Shown: positions 7,616 to 15,596 of the stretch, piece by piece | How positions within the stretch are numbered: position 1 is the first letter of the stretch | Layout of the letters: each line of letters begins with the position of its first letter | Assembly: GCA_045657265.1 (NCBI GenBank) | Contig: JAZOSU010000030.1 | Location: 1-40,551 of the forward strand | DNA from: RGIG9041 sp045657265 | GTDB lineage: Bacteria > Bacillota > Clostridia > Oscillospirales > QAKW01 | DNA length: 40,551 bases | Reading direction: 5' to 3' | The notes under the pieces: model-generated | The model's input: the letters and a program-made list of their open reading frames with translations, nothing else | Told to the model about the DNA's origin: nothing | Database searches by the model: none | Made by a program: the position numbers and the translations under genes

Positions 7616-8631
7616 TGAAACAGATATCCCTTAATAAACTTCCCGAATTTCTTTGTGAAATATCAAAAAACGCTTCTGTTATTGCTCCGCTTGAAATTGC
7701 AGGTCAGGTTGATTTTGCGCTATGGGACGGAAAACAACCCATTTGTCTTGATACACTCAAAACAGTAAAAAGCGCAAAAGGCGCATTCTTTCCTCAGGTA
7801 GAGGATATGGTGCGTTTTCATATGCAGGGTAAAAACATTGAAGTAAAACCCGCAGACGTTATGAACGAAGATTTTGTTATTTTCGGTGTACGTGCCTGTG
7901 ATGCAAAAAGCTTTGAACTTCTTGACAGGGTGTTTCTTTCAGAACCTATAGATCCTTATTATGCCGCACGAAGACAACATAGCGTTGTGATGACACTTGC
8001 TTGTAACGAACCTGAAGAAAGCTGTTTCTGTTCAAATTTTGATATAGATGCTGCAGACCCTGCAGGTGACGTCACCTGCTTTATAGACGGTGAACGACTT
8101 TTGATGAGAAGCAATACCGAAAAAGGCGAGAAATTAATTTCAGCTTTAGAAGACGCAGACGAAAAATCTGCAGAGGGAATTCAGAAATCTATTCGTGAAA
8201 TTATAAAGAAACTGCCACTTTCAAATCTTAACCTTGAGGGATTTGACGGTGAGCATCTTATGGAAAAATTTGACGATCCCCGTTGGGAAGAGCTATCAAA
8301 AGGATGCCTCGGTTGCGGTACATGTACTTTCGTATGCCCAACCTGTCAGTGCTACGATATACGTGATTTTGATACAGGTAGCGGTGTTCAGCGTTACAGA
8401 TGCTGGGACAGTTGTATGTTTTCAGATTTCACTTTGATGGCGCACGGTACAAACCGTCCTACTCAAAAAGAACGTTTCCGTCAGCGTTTTATGCATAAGC
8501 TTGTTTATTTCCCATCTAAAAACGACGGTTTGTATTCTTGTGTAGGCTGCGGTCGTTGTCTTACAAAATGTCCGCAGGCTATAAATATTGTTAAAGTTAT
8601 TAAAACACTGGGGGTGAAGGAAGATGTATGA
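7615..8631 (+). CDS. flxB: FlxB-like 4Fe-4S dicluster protein (sulfhydrogenase beta / AsrA type)
   Basis: A 338-residue protein of the AsrA/HydB family. The N-terminal domain has VRACDAKSFELLDRVF, the Arg-rich YYAARRQHSVVMTLAC and the CFCSNFD element. The C-terminal half has CLGCGTCTFVCPTCQCYDI and CVGCGRCLTKCPQAINIVK, two cluster-binding sites. In sulfhydrogenases and anaerobic sulfite reductases this subunit pairs with a FAD/NAD(P) subunit (HydG/AsrB), encoded immediately downstream here. The start at 7615 is chosen because GGGAGG lies just upstream and it gives an ATG sharing a base with the previous stop; an upstream in-frame start at 7585 lies inside flxC. Confidence 0.8.
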   Translation: MKQISLNKLPEFLCEISKNASVIAPLEIAGQVDFALWDGKQPICLDTLKTVKSAKGAFFPQVEDMVRFHMQGKNIEVKPADVMNEDFVIFGVRACDAKSFELLDRVFLSEPIDPYYAARRQHSVVMTLACNEPEESCFCSNFDIDAADPAGDVTCFIDGERLLMRSNTEKGEKLISALEDADEKSAEGIQKSIREIIKKLPLSNLNLEGFDGEHLMEKFDDPRWEELSKGCLGCGTCTFVCPTCQCYDIRDFDTGSGVQRYRCWDSCMFSDFTLMAHGTNRPTQKERFRQRFMHKLVYFPSKNDGLYSCVGCGRCLTKCPQAINIVKVIKTLGVKEDV

Positions 8632-9451
8632 TAATATTATTCCTATGGTCGGTGTAGTAACTGAGATACGCACCGATACACCTGATATCAAAACATTCCG
8701 CGTTGAAGCAACAGACGGCGGTAAATGTTTTGAACATAAACCGGGTCAATGCGCAATGCTTTCAGTTCCCGGTGTAGGCGAAGCAATGTTTTCTATTACT
8801 TCTTCACCGACTGTAAAAGACTATCAGGAATTTTCAATTAAAAAATGTGGATGTGTTACCGAATGGCTTCACGCAATGGATATCGGTCAGCAGATTACTA
8901 TCAGAGGTCCGTACGGGCGTCCTTTCCCTGTAGACGATGAACTTAAAGGGAAAGACCTTGTGTTTATAGCAGGTGGTGTAGGTCTTGCTCCGCTTCATTC
9001 AGTTATCAATTACGTGCTTGATAACCGCGAAAACTACGGAACTGTTGATATTGTATACGGTTCACGTTCAAAAGACGACCTTCTTGATCTTCCGGAAATT
9101 CTTTCAAGCTGGATGGATCCTAAGAATAAAATGAACGTTCATCTTACTATCGATCAGGCTCAGGATGGTTGGGACGGACACGTCGGTTTTGTTCCGAATT
9201 ACGTAAAAGAACTTGGCTTTGACTGTAATAAAACAGTTCTTGTCTGCGGTCCACCCATTATGATTAAGTTTACCTTGGAAGCGCTTACCGCTCTTGGTTT
9301 TGAAAAAACACAGGTTTATACTACAATGGAACTTCGTATGAAGTGTGGCGTAGGAAAATGCGGACGTTGTAATATCGGTGATAAATACGTTTGTAAAGAC
9401 GGTCCAGTTTTCAGATTTGATGAACTGGATGAACTTCCCGCAGAGTATTAA
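8624..9451 (+). CDS. flxA: FlxA-like FAD/NAD(P)H oxidoreductase subunit
   Basis: A ferredoxin-NADP reductase-type flavoprotein (275 residues) of the HydG/AsrB/FlxA group. An N-terminal FAD-binding barrel is followed by MFSITSSPT (the RxYS-equivalent region). The NAD(P)-binding domain begins with FIAGGVGLAPLHSV, and VLVCGPPIMIKFTLEAL is the family CGPP motif. A C-terminal CGVGKCGRCNIGDKYVC binds a [2Fe-2S] cluster. Its expected job is to oxidise NADH or NADPH and send electrons through FlxBC and MvhD to HdrA. NADH versus NADPH cannot be decided from the motif. The gene overlaps flxB by 8 bp, and its TAA shares a base with a possible upstream start of frdB. Confidence 0.9.
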   Translation: MYDNIIPMVGVVTEIRTDTPDIKTFRVEATDGGKCFEHKPGQCAMLSVPGVGEAMFSITSSPTVKDYQEFSIKKCGCVTEWLHAMDIGQQITIRGPYGRPFPVDDELKGKDLVFIAGGVGLAPLHSVINYVLDNRENYGTVDIVYGSRSKDDLLDLPEILSSWMDPKNKMNVHLTIDQAQDGWDGHVGFVPNYVKELGFDCNKTVLVCGPPIMIKFTLEALTALGFEKTQVYTTMELRMKCGVGKCGRCNIGDKYVCKDGPVFRFDELDELPAEY

Positions 9452-9465
9452 TGGAGAGAAAAAAT

Positions 9466-10143
9466 ATGGAAACTAAAATGATAGATGTATTTATTTATGG
9501 TAAAAAGTATGCCATCCCTGCCGGACTTACCATTATGGAAGCTATTGAATATGCCGGCTATAAATTAGTACGCGGAATAGGTTGCCGTAACGGATTTTGC
9601 GGTGCTTGTGCAACTGTGTACAGAATAAAAGGAGACCGTGAACTTAAAGCTTGTCTTGCTTGCTCTACTACTGTGGAAGAAAATATGTATATCGCAACTC
9701 TTCCTTTCTTCCCTTTGGTAAAAGAAGCGTATGATATAGAAAAGGTACGTCCCGACGAGCAGATTATGATGCAGCTTTATCCTGAAATTTATTCATGTGT
9801 CGGCTGTAATGCTTGTACAAAAACCTGTTCACAGGGCCTTAACGTTATGCAGTATATCGCTCACGCACAGCGTGGTGAATATGAAAAATGTGCAGAAATG
9901 TCTTTTGACTGTGTTATGTGCGGTATCTGTTCTGCAAGATGTCCTGCAGGTATTTCTCATCCTCAGGTGGCAATGCTTGCGCGCAGACTTAACGGAAAAT
10001 ATCTCTCTCCCGAGGCGGTTCATCTTACAGAACGTGTCAAGGAGATAGAAGACGGTCTTTGCACCGAGGCTATTGAAACTCTGATGCAGAAACCTATCGA
10101 AGAGATAAAAGAACTTTATAATAACCGTGATATTGAGAAATAA
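9466..10143 (+). CDS. frdB: fumarate reductase/succinate dehydrogenase-type iron-sulfur subunit
   Basis: A 225-residue protein with the SdhB/FrdB layout. The N-terminal [2Fe-2S] domain has GCRNGFCGACAT (Cys40, 45, 48) and KACLAC (Cys63, Cys66). Two cubane sites follow: Cys111/114/117/121 (CVGCNACTKTC) and Cys149/152/155/159 (CVMCGICSARC). It would pass electrons to the flavoprotein encoded next. It ends without the CCG domain that is fused to this region in methanogen TfrB; that domain exists here as separate HdrB. Quinone-site partners and membrane anchor subunits are absent. The ATG at 9466 is preferred because a GGAGAG site sits 8 bp upstream; the ATG at 9451 overlaps the flxA stop and has no clear site. 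Confidence 0.85.
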   Translation: METKMIDVFIYGKKYAIPAGLTIMEAIEYAGYKLVRGIGCRNGFCGACATVYRIKGDRELKACLACSTTVEENMYIATLPFFPLVKEAYDIEKVRPDEQIMMQLYPEIYSCVGCNACTKTCSQGLNVMQYIAHAQRGEYEKCAEMSFDCVMCGICSARCPAGISHPQVAMLARRLNGKYLSPEAVHLTERVKEIEDGLCTEAIETLMQKPIEEIKELYNNRDIEK

Positions 10144-10156
10144 GGAGGGGAAATAG

Positions 10157-11776
10157 ATGATATTTACAAACGAAATGCTTGAATCTATGAAAAAAGTAGA
10201 GGCGGCAAGAGAAGCAAATATTAAATTTGAGCCCCGCCGAATGACTGCTCAGGAAAAAGAAGATTTACTTAAACAGTATCATCCTGACTATAAAAAAAGC
10301 GCTTTTTCACAGATTAAAGTTGGACCAAACAAAGGCGAGAAAGCTCCTTTTGAACTTGTTGAAGTTATGGAAGGTCGAAGCAGAATTCTTGATCTGAAAA
10401 TTGACCTTGACCATATTGACTATGACGTAGACGTTCTTGTTATCGGCGGTGGCGGTGCAGGGTCTTCAGCGGCAATTGAAGCTTTCCGTGCAGGTGCAAA
10501 CGTTCTGATAGCAACCAAACTCCGTATAGGCGATGCCAATACAATGATGGCAGAGGGCGGTATTCAGGCGGCAGATAAACCGAATGATTCTCCTGCACAG
10601 CACTATATTGACGTTATGGGTGGCGGACATTACGTAAACCGTCCCGAGCTTGTTCGTAAACTTGTTATGGACGGACCAAGCGCAATTAAATGGCTTAACG
10701 AATTAGGCGTTGAATTTGATAAAGATAAAGATGGTAATATGATTACCACTCACGGCGGCGGTACTTCACGTAAACGTATGCATGCAGCGGCAGACTATAC
10801 AGGCGCTGAAATTATGCGTACACTCAGAGACGAAGTGTTTAACTGTAAAATTCCCGTACTTGATTTTACAGCGGCAATTGAACTGATTCTTGATAAACAA
10901 GGTAAAGTTGCAGGCGCCGTATTGCAGAATACCGAAACAGGCGAGATTTCTATTGCACGCGCCAAGAGCGTTATTATTGCAACAGGCGGTGCAGGAAGAA
11001 TGCATTATCAGGCATTCCCGACCTCAAACCACTACGGAGCAACAGCAGACGGTCTTGTAATCGGTTACCGTGCAGGCGCAAAACTGCTTTATCAGGATAC
11101 ACTTCAGTATCATCCTACGGGTGTTGCGTTCCCGCAACAGATATTCGGTGCTCTTGTTACCGAAAAAGTTCGTTCTATGGGCGCAAAACTTATTAACAGC
11201 GAGGGTGAATGTTTTATGCATCCTCTTGAAACCCGTGACGTATCTGCTGCATCTATTATCCGTGAATGTTACACAAACCAAAAAGGTCTTAACACTCCAA
11301 GCGGCGGTAAGGCACTCTGGCTCGATACTCCGATGATAGATATGATTCACGGAGCGGGTACTCTTGAAAAAAGATTACCTGCAATGCTCAGAATGTATCT
11401 TTCATTCGGTATTGATATGAGAAAAACACCTATCCTTATTTACCCTACACTTCATTATCAGAACGGCGGACTTGAAATCGGCGCAAACGGTATGACCAAT
11501 ATTGAAAACCTTTACGTTGTCGGTGAGGCTGTCGGAGGAATTCACGGACGTAATCGTCTTATGGGTAACAGCCTTCTTGATATTATCGTTTTTGGTCGTC
11601 ATGCTGGTAAAATGGCAGGCGCACGTACTAAAGATATCAAGCTTGGTGCGCTTAGTCTTGAACACGTTAAGAAATATGATGAGGAACTCAAAAAGGCAGG
11701 AATTGACAGTAAAGTTCCTTCACCTAAACTGTTCCCTGATTATACAAGAAATGTTATAGAATGGAGAAAGTTATGA
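10157..11776 (+). CDS. frdA: soluble fumarate reductase-type flavoprotein subunit
   Basis: Flavoprotein of the succinate dehydrogenase/fumarate reductase/L-aspartate oxidase family, 539 residues. The FAD-binding motif VIGGGGAGSSAA starts near residue 95 after an unusually long N-terminal extension. Catalytic positions matching E. coli FrdA are all present: His319 (QYHPTG), Glu336 (TEKVRSMGA), Arg360 (TRDVS), His433 (HYQNGG) and Arg466 (GRNRLMGNSLLD). The position of the His that binds FAD covalently in FrdA is Asn129 (GDANTMMAEGG), so FAD should be bound non-covalently, as in TfrA-like and aspartate oxidase proteins. The C-terminal domain is short compared with E. coli FrdA. Position between frdB and fumarase genes favours fumarate reductase over aspartate oxidase. 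RBS AGGAGGGG precedes it. Confidence 0.87.
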   Translation: MIFTNEMLESMKKVEAAREANIKFEPRRMTAQEKEDLLKQYHPDYKKSAFSQIKVGPNKGEKAPFELVEVMEGRSRILDLKIDLDHIDYDVDVLVIGGGGAGSSAAIEAFRAGANVLIATKLRIGDANTMMAEGGIQAADKPNDSPAQHYIDVMGGGHYVNRPELVRKLVMDGPSAIKWLNELGVEFDKDKDGNMITTHGGGTSRKRMHAAADYTGAEIMRTLRDEVFNCKIPVLDFTAAIELILDKQGKVAGAVLQNTETGEISIARAKSVIIATGGAGRMHYQAFPTSNHYGATADGLVIGYRAGAKLLYQDTLQYHPTGVAFPQQIFGALVTEKVRSMGAKLINSEGECFMHPLETRDVSAASIIRECYTNQKGLNTPSGGKALWLDTPMIDMIHGAGTLEKRLPAMLRMYLSFGIDMRKTPILIYPTLHYQNGGLEIGANGMTNIENLYVVGEAVGGIHGRNRLMGNSLLDIIVFGRHAGKMAGARTKDIKLGALSLEHVKKYDEELKKAGIDSKVPSPKLFPDYTRNVIEWRKL

Positions 11777-12615
11777 GAGAAATTGATGTAAGCAAAGTTA
11801 TTGATACAGTTGAAAAACTCTGTATCGAAGCAAACAACCATCTCCCCTGTGATGTAAAAGAAGCTATTGAAAAATGCCGTGCTTGTGAAGACGGTTCAAT
11901 CGCTTGCGGTATTCTGGATAATATTATAGAAAACTATAATATTGCAGACAAAGAAAATGTACCTATCTGTCAGGATACAGGTATGGCTTGCGTATTCTTG
12001 GAAATAGGTCAGGACGTTCATTTTGTTGGCGGTGACCTTAACGAAGCTATCAACGAAGGTGTAAGAAGAGGCTATGCAAACGGCTATCTTCGTAAATCAG
12101 TTGTAGCTGACCCTGTACGTCGCGGTAACACAGGCGATAACACTCCTGCAATGATTTATACTGAAATCGTTCCGGGTGAAAACGTAAAAATAACACTCGG
12201 ACCTAAAGGCTTCGGCAGTGAAAATATGAGTGCAGTGCGTATGTTCAAACCGTCAGCAGGTTTGCAGGGCATTAAAGATTTTATTATTGAAACCGTTAAG
12301 ATTGCAGGTCCTAACCCATGTCCACCTATCGTTATCGGTGTTGGTATCGGCGGTACTTTTGACAAAGCGGCTCTTCTTGCTAAAAAAGCAATTATGCGCC
12401 CACTCAATACAAGCCATCCCGATCCTTACTATGCAGACCTTGAAAAAGAAATGCTTGAAAAGGTTAACGAGCTTGGTATCGGACCTCAGGGCTTTGGCGG
12501 AAAAACAACCGCTATCGGTCTTAATATTGAAACTCTTCCCACTCACATTGCGGGTATGCCTTGTGCAATTAATATTAACTGTCACGTTACCCGTCATAAA
12601 ACGGAGGTACTCTGA
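11773..12615 (+). CDS. fumA: class I fumarate hydratase, alpha subunit
   Basis: This is the N-terminal, [4Fe-4S]-cluster-bearing half of a two-subunit class I fumarase (or tartrate dehydratase family). It interconverts malate and fumarate in the cytoplasm. Family marks include VPICQDTGMACVF, NPCPPIVIGVGIGGTFDKAA, SHPDPYYADLE, GIGPQGFGGKTTAIG and INCHVTRHK; Cys in CQDTG, PCPP and the C-terminal MPCA segment are the cluster ligands. The ATG at 11773 overlaps the frdA stop (ATGA) and has GGAG just upstream; the in-frame ATG at 11761 adds four residues inside frdA. Genomic pairing with frdAB indicates supply of fumarate from malate. Confidence 0.93.
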   Translation: MREIDVSKVIDTVEKLCIEANNHLPCDVKEAIEKCRACEDGSIACGILDNIIENYNIADKENVPICQDTGMACVFLEIGQDVHFVGGDLNEAINEGVRRGYANGYLRKSVVADPVRRGNTGDNTPAMIYTEIVPGENVKITLGPKGFGSENMSAVRMFKPSAGLQGIKDFIIETVKIAGPNPCPPIVIGVGIGGTFDKAALLAKKAIMRPLNTSHPDPYYADLEKEMLEKVNELGIGPQGFGGKTTAIGLNIETLPTHIAGMPCAININCHVTRHKTEVL

Positions 12616-12617
12616 TT

Positions 12618-13178
12618 ATGGAAAAACATATTAATTTACCTTTAACTGAAGAATTGGCAAAAACCCTTAAAGCAGGTGATACTGTTTATCTTACAGGTTA
12701 TATCTATACATCACGTGATGCAGGTCATAAAAGAATGTGCGAAACTCTCGCAAAAGGCGAAGAGCTTCCCTTTGACCCCAAAGATGCAACTATCTATTAC
12801 GTAGGACCTACTCCTGCAAAACCCGGTCAGGTAATCGGCTCTGCAGGTCCTACAACAAGCGGACGTATGGATGCTTATGCTCCTACAATGATGAGTGTTG
12901 GCGCACGCGGTATGATAGGTAAAGGCGCACGTCTTCCCGAAGTTATTGATGCTATGAAAAAATATTCAGGTGTTTATTTCGGTGCTATCGGCGGTGCAGG
13001 TGCACTTCTTGCAAAACAGATTAAAAGCTGTGAGCTTATAGCTTACGAAGACCTTGGCGCAGAAGCTCTCCGTAAACTTTACGTTGAGGATATGCCCTTG
13101 GTTGTAATTATCGACTCTGAGGGTAATAACCTTTATGATTTTGGTCCTAAAAACTATCTGGAACAGAAAGGAAAATAA
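12618..13178 (+). CDS. fumB: class I fumarate hydratase, beta subunit
   Basis: A 186-residue protein matching the C-terminal domain of class I fumarases. Motifs are GDTVYLTGYIYTSRDAGHKR, YVGPTPAKPGQVIGSAGPTTSGRMD, MIGKGARL and YFGAIGGAGALLAKQI. It forms the active enzyme with the alpha subunit. It starts 2 bp after the fumA stop. The order alpha then beta is normal for split fumarases of anaerobes. Aconitase-like tartrate dehydratase shares this fold, but the neighbouring fumarate reductase supports fumarase. Confidence 0.93.
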   Translation: MEKHINLPLTEELAKTLKAGDTVYLTGYIYTSRDAGHKRMCETLAKGEELPFDPKDATIYYVGPTPAKPGQVIGSAGPTTSGRMDAYAPTMMSVGARGMIGKGARLPEVIDAMKKYSGVYFGAIGGAGALLAKQIKSCELIAYEDLGAEALRKLYVEDMPLVVIIDSEGNNLYDFGPKNYLEQKGK

Positions 13179-13181
13179 AAA

Positions 13182-13499
13182 ATGATTTTTACTGATCTTC
13201 TTGAAACTTTAATGATTCTTTGCTTTGGCTTGTCATGGCCGATTTCTATCCGCAAATCATGGATTTCACGTACATCAAAAGGTAAGAGCCTCTTTTTCGA
13301 GGTGTTCATCTGGGTAGGCTACATTTTTGGTATTGTCCGCAAAATTATGCTTTTCTTAGCAGCAACATCTCCTCTCGGTTGGCTCTTCTATCTCGGCTGG
13401 GCATTCTACGTACTTAACTTTGTTGAAATTTCAATTGATATGCTTCTCTATTTCCGTAATACCAAATTGGATAAAGAAAGAGAAACCGCAGCAGAATAA
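13182..13499 (+). CDS. small PQ-loop/SemiSWEET-like membrane protein
   Basis: A 105-residue hydrophobic protein with about three or four transmembrane segments. Between the first and second lies SWPISIRKSWISRTSKGKS, which has the shape of a PQ-loop/SemiSWEET signature (Pro in the first helix, then a basic loop ending in GKS). A YxxN..x.D.xLYFRN-like end completes the resemblance. SemiSWEETs are about 85-100-residue transporters that dimerise. The gene begins 3 bp after fumB and is followed by the operon terminator, so it belongs to the operon. Import of a C4 acid or another metabolite is possible, but no substrate can be assigned; it might instead be a membrane anchor or unrelated. Confidence 0.6.
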   Translation: MIFTDLLETLMILCFGLSWPISIRKSWISRTSKGKSLFFEVFIWVGYIFGIVRKIMLFLAATSPLGWLFYLGWAFYVLNFVEISIDMLLYFRNTKLDKERETAAE

Positions 13500-13519
13500 T
13501 AAAAATAGCCAAGCTTCAT

Positions 13520-13556
13520 TGGGAGACACTTCGTAAAGAAGTATCTCCCATTTTTT
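13520..13556 (+). terminator. intrinsic terminator of the hdr-flx-frd-fum operon
   Basis: TGGGAGA-C-ACTTC pairs with GAAGT-A-TCTCCCA across a GTAAA loop (13520-13550) and is followed by six T. It closes the roughly 10.6-kb transcription unit that begins near 2931. Confidence 0.9.
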
Positions 13557-13575
13557 CTTTTTACATAAAAGTTGA

Positions 13576-14454
13576 CACTTTCAGTTTGTTGCTCAGAGAA
13601 ACGGAAAACGTGAAATTAAAAAAGAACTTTTTTATACACAACTTTGTTATTCAAACCCCGAGGTGCGACGCCGTCTTGTTGAATTTGTAGTAGAATATGT
13701 AAAACAAAAACCCCACGTAGATTATTTACATCTCTGACTTGCAGATTTAAAGGATAACGACTGCGAATGTGAAAACTGCGTTAAAATGCACCCGTCTGAC
13801 TGGTACGTTGTGCTTCTTAACGATATTGATAAAGCGCTTACACAAATGGGCGCAAATACAAGAATTGTATTTATTCAGTACGTTGAAACGGTGCTCCCAC
13901 CTGAAAAAACGAGTCTGAATAACCCTAAGAGATTTACACTTCTTACAGCTATCGGAATTAATCATACCAAGGGGTATGTTAAAGAAAAATATCAAGGTGA
14001 AATTCCTGTCTACGTGCGAAATCAGTATAAAGGATTTCCAAGCAGACTTTGTCTTCAGTGGACAGATGAATGGAAGGATATGAACGGATTAATTCCGTCA
14101 ATGGTATTTGAATACAGATACTATATTGACCATATGAACGACTTGGGTTATATGTGCGTATCAAGAGAAACCCACCGTGATATGAAACGTCTTAAGAATA
14201 TGGACTTTGACGGTAATATGAGTGATCAGAGCCCGAGAATGTTTTTTCAACGTCTCTTCCGATGCTCATAGAAGGTCAGACTCAGTTTGATTTAGAAACT
14301 GATTTTGAAATTTTTGCAAATGATTATTTTGATTCGGCTTATGGATGATGTTTCAAAGATTGAGCTTGAAATTCACAGAGCGTTTGACTATTTTCTGTTT
14401 TTCAGAAATTTCCGCGCGAAATTAAATATGCCGTCAATACCATATTTTGATTAA
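13576..14454 (+). pseudogene. DUF4838-domain protein (glycoside hydrolase-like), 3' remnant
   Basis: The frame carries hallmarks of the DUF4838 family, found in large glycosidase-like proteins: CECENC after LADLKDND, then IVFIQYVETVLPPEK, FPSRLCLQWTDEW and YYIDHMNDLGYMCVS. An in-frame TGA at 13735-13737 stands where a Trp codon would fit (HL-stop-LAD). Near 14245 the frame shifts, and LIEGQTQFDLETDF continues in another frame. A further shift at about 14345 gives the end (IELEIHRAFDYFLFFRNFR) with a TAA at 14454. The 5' half of the gene is missing. There are no start codon or RBS signals at its left edge. It is a dead gene, not evidence of stop-codon recoding. Confidence 0.8.
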
Positions 14455-14473
14455 AAAATAAAACTAAGTTAAT

Positions 14474-14512
14474 AAACCCGTAACGAGAAATACGTGCTCT
14501 TGTTACGGGTTT
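14474..14512 (+). terminator. intrinsic terminator after the DUF4838 pseudogene
   Basis: AAACCCGTAACgAG pairs with CTcTTGTTACGGGTTT around the loop at about 14488-14496. It separates the dead gene from the polysaccharide operon promoter. Confidence 0.75.
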
Positions 14513-14529
14513 ATATAGTTAAAATCATC

Positions 14530-14558
14530 TTGTATTTTTTATAGAACTATGATATACT
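14530..14558 (+). promoter_or_regulatory. promoter of the surface-polysaccharide operon
   Basis: TTGTAT at 14530-14535, a 17-bp spacer and TATACT at 14553-14558. It lies 39 bp upstream of the first glycosyltransferase start, which has AGGAAG as its ribosome binding site. Confidence 0.7.
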
Positions 14559-14597
14559 TATTTAAATATATAATAATATAATATAGGAAGTTGTGCC

Positions 14598-15584
14598 ATG
14601 AACGATCTTATTTCAATAATAATACCTGTATATAAGGTTGAATCATACATTCATAATTGTATAAATAGTGTTATAAATCAGACATATAGCAACTTAGAAA
14701 TAATTTTAGTTGATGACGGTTCTCCTGATAATTGTCCTCAGATATGTGATGAATATGCAAGTATAGATTCTCGAATACGAGTGATACATAAGTCCAATGG
14801 CGGACTTTCTGATGCGAGAAATGCAGGGCTTGATATTGCTACAGGTGAATATATTGTTTTTATAGATTCTGATGATCAGGTAAGTCTTGATTATATTGAA
14901 TATCTTTATAATATGCTTAAAGAAAATCCAAATTCACGTCTTTCTGTCTGCGGTGTTATGCAGATACAGCAAGGGCAACAGATAAGTGAGGACAAGCATA
15001 TAGAATATCAACATCTCACTCCTTGTCAGGCTCTTGAAAATATGCTTTATGCAAAAGGCATTGAGATATGTTCTTATGCAAAAATGTATCACAAATCTTT
15101 GTTTGAAAATCTCAAATTTCCTAAAGGAAAAGTATACGAAGATAGTGCGACTACGTATCTTTTATTCGAAATGTCGCCGGAAATAGTTTATGGAAATAAA
15201 CGTTGTTATTATTATTTTACACGTCCCGGTTCTATTTCAAAATTTGGCGCTTTTAATAAAAATGAATATGATTATATTGAGCATACTAAGATTATGCTTG
15301 ACTATATTATTGGAAAATATCCTGAAATACGTAAGGCGGTTGACAGATATTGTTTGTATTCAAAAATGAGAATCTTGCGTATGCTTGTTTATTCAAAACC
15401 GCGTAATAAAGTTTTTGAAAAAGAAGTTGTGCGGGATATAAAAAAAGTGAGATTCAGTGTGCTTTTGGACAAAAACTCACCTGCTCGAGATAAAATGGCA
15501 ATTATAATGTTGCTTTTTGGAAGAGATATTTATAAAATTTGCTGGTTTGTATATTGTAAATTTACTAAAAGACTTGTATTCTGA
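14598..15584 (+). CDS. family 2 glycosyltransferase
   Basis: A GT-A fold glycosyltransferase (328 residues). The N-terminus carries SIIIPVYKVESYIHNCINSV, the nucleotide-binding EIILVDDGSPDNC, the SNGGLSDARNAGL stretch and the metal-binding IDSDDQ. It probably adds one sugar to a lipid-linked oligosaccharide on the inner membrane face; donor and acceptor cannot be predicted. The less conserved C-terminal half (VYEDSATTYLLFE, a typical ED motif for the catalytic base) is normal. It opens the operon and is 12 bp from the next gene. Confidence 0.9.
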   Translation: MNDLISIIIPVYKVESYIHNCINSVINQTYSNLEIILVDDGSPDNCPQICDEYASIDSRIRVIHKSNGGLSDARNAGLDIATGEYIVFIDSDDQVSLDYIEYLYNMLKENPNSRLSVCGVMQIQQGQQISEDKHIEYQHLTPCQALENMLYAKGIEICSYAKMYHKSLFENLKFPKGKVYEDSATTYLLFEMSPEIVYGNKRCYYYFTRPGSISKFGAFNKNEYDYIEHTKIMLDYIIGKYPEIRKAVDRYCLYSKMRILRMLVYSKPRNKVFEKEVVRDIKKVRFSVLLDKNSPARDKMAIIMLLFGRDIYKICWFVYCKFTKRLVF

Positions 15585-15596
15585 TTCGGAGAAAAA

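Noticed and set aside
3044..9451. A methanogen-type CoM-CoB heterodisulfide reductase
   Set aside because: No other methanogenesis genes, hydrogenase or archaeal features are seen; the Hdr proteins of bacterial Flx-Hdr complexes fit better.
10157..11776. L-aspartate oxidase (NadB) instead of fumarate reductase
   Set aside because: Same family and non-covalent FAD, but the Fe-S subunit upstream, the fumarase genes downstream and the lack of nadA/nadC favour fumarate reduction; not fully excluded.
13735..13737. In-frame TGA where a Trp would fit in the DUF4838 frame, suggesting UGA recoding
   Set aside because: TGA ends many intact genes here (for example hdrB and frdA), and the DUF4838 frame has further shifts, so it is an ordinary dead gene.
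13786..14271. 161-residue open frame as a complete gene
   Set aside because: It is only the middle of the DUF4838 remnant; the start codon is an internal Met and there is no ribosome binding site.
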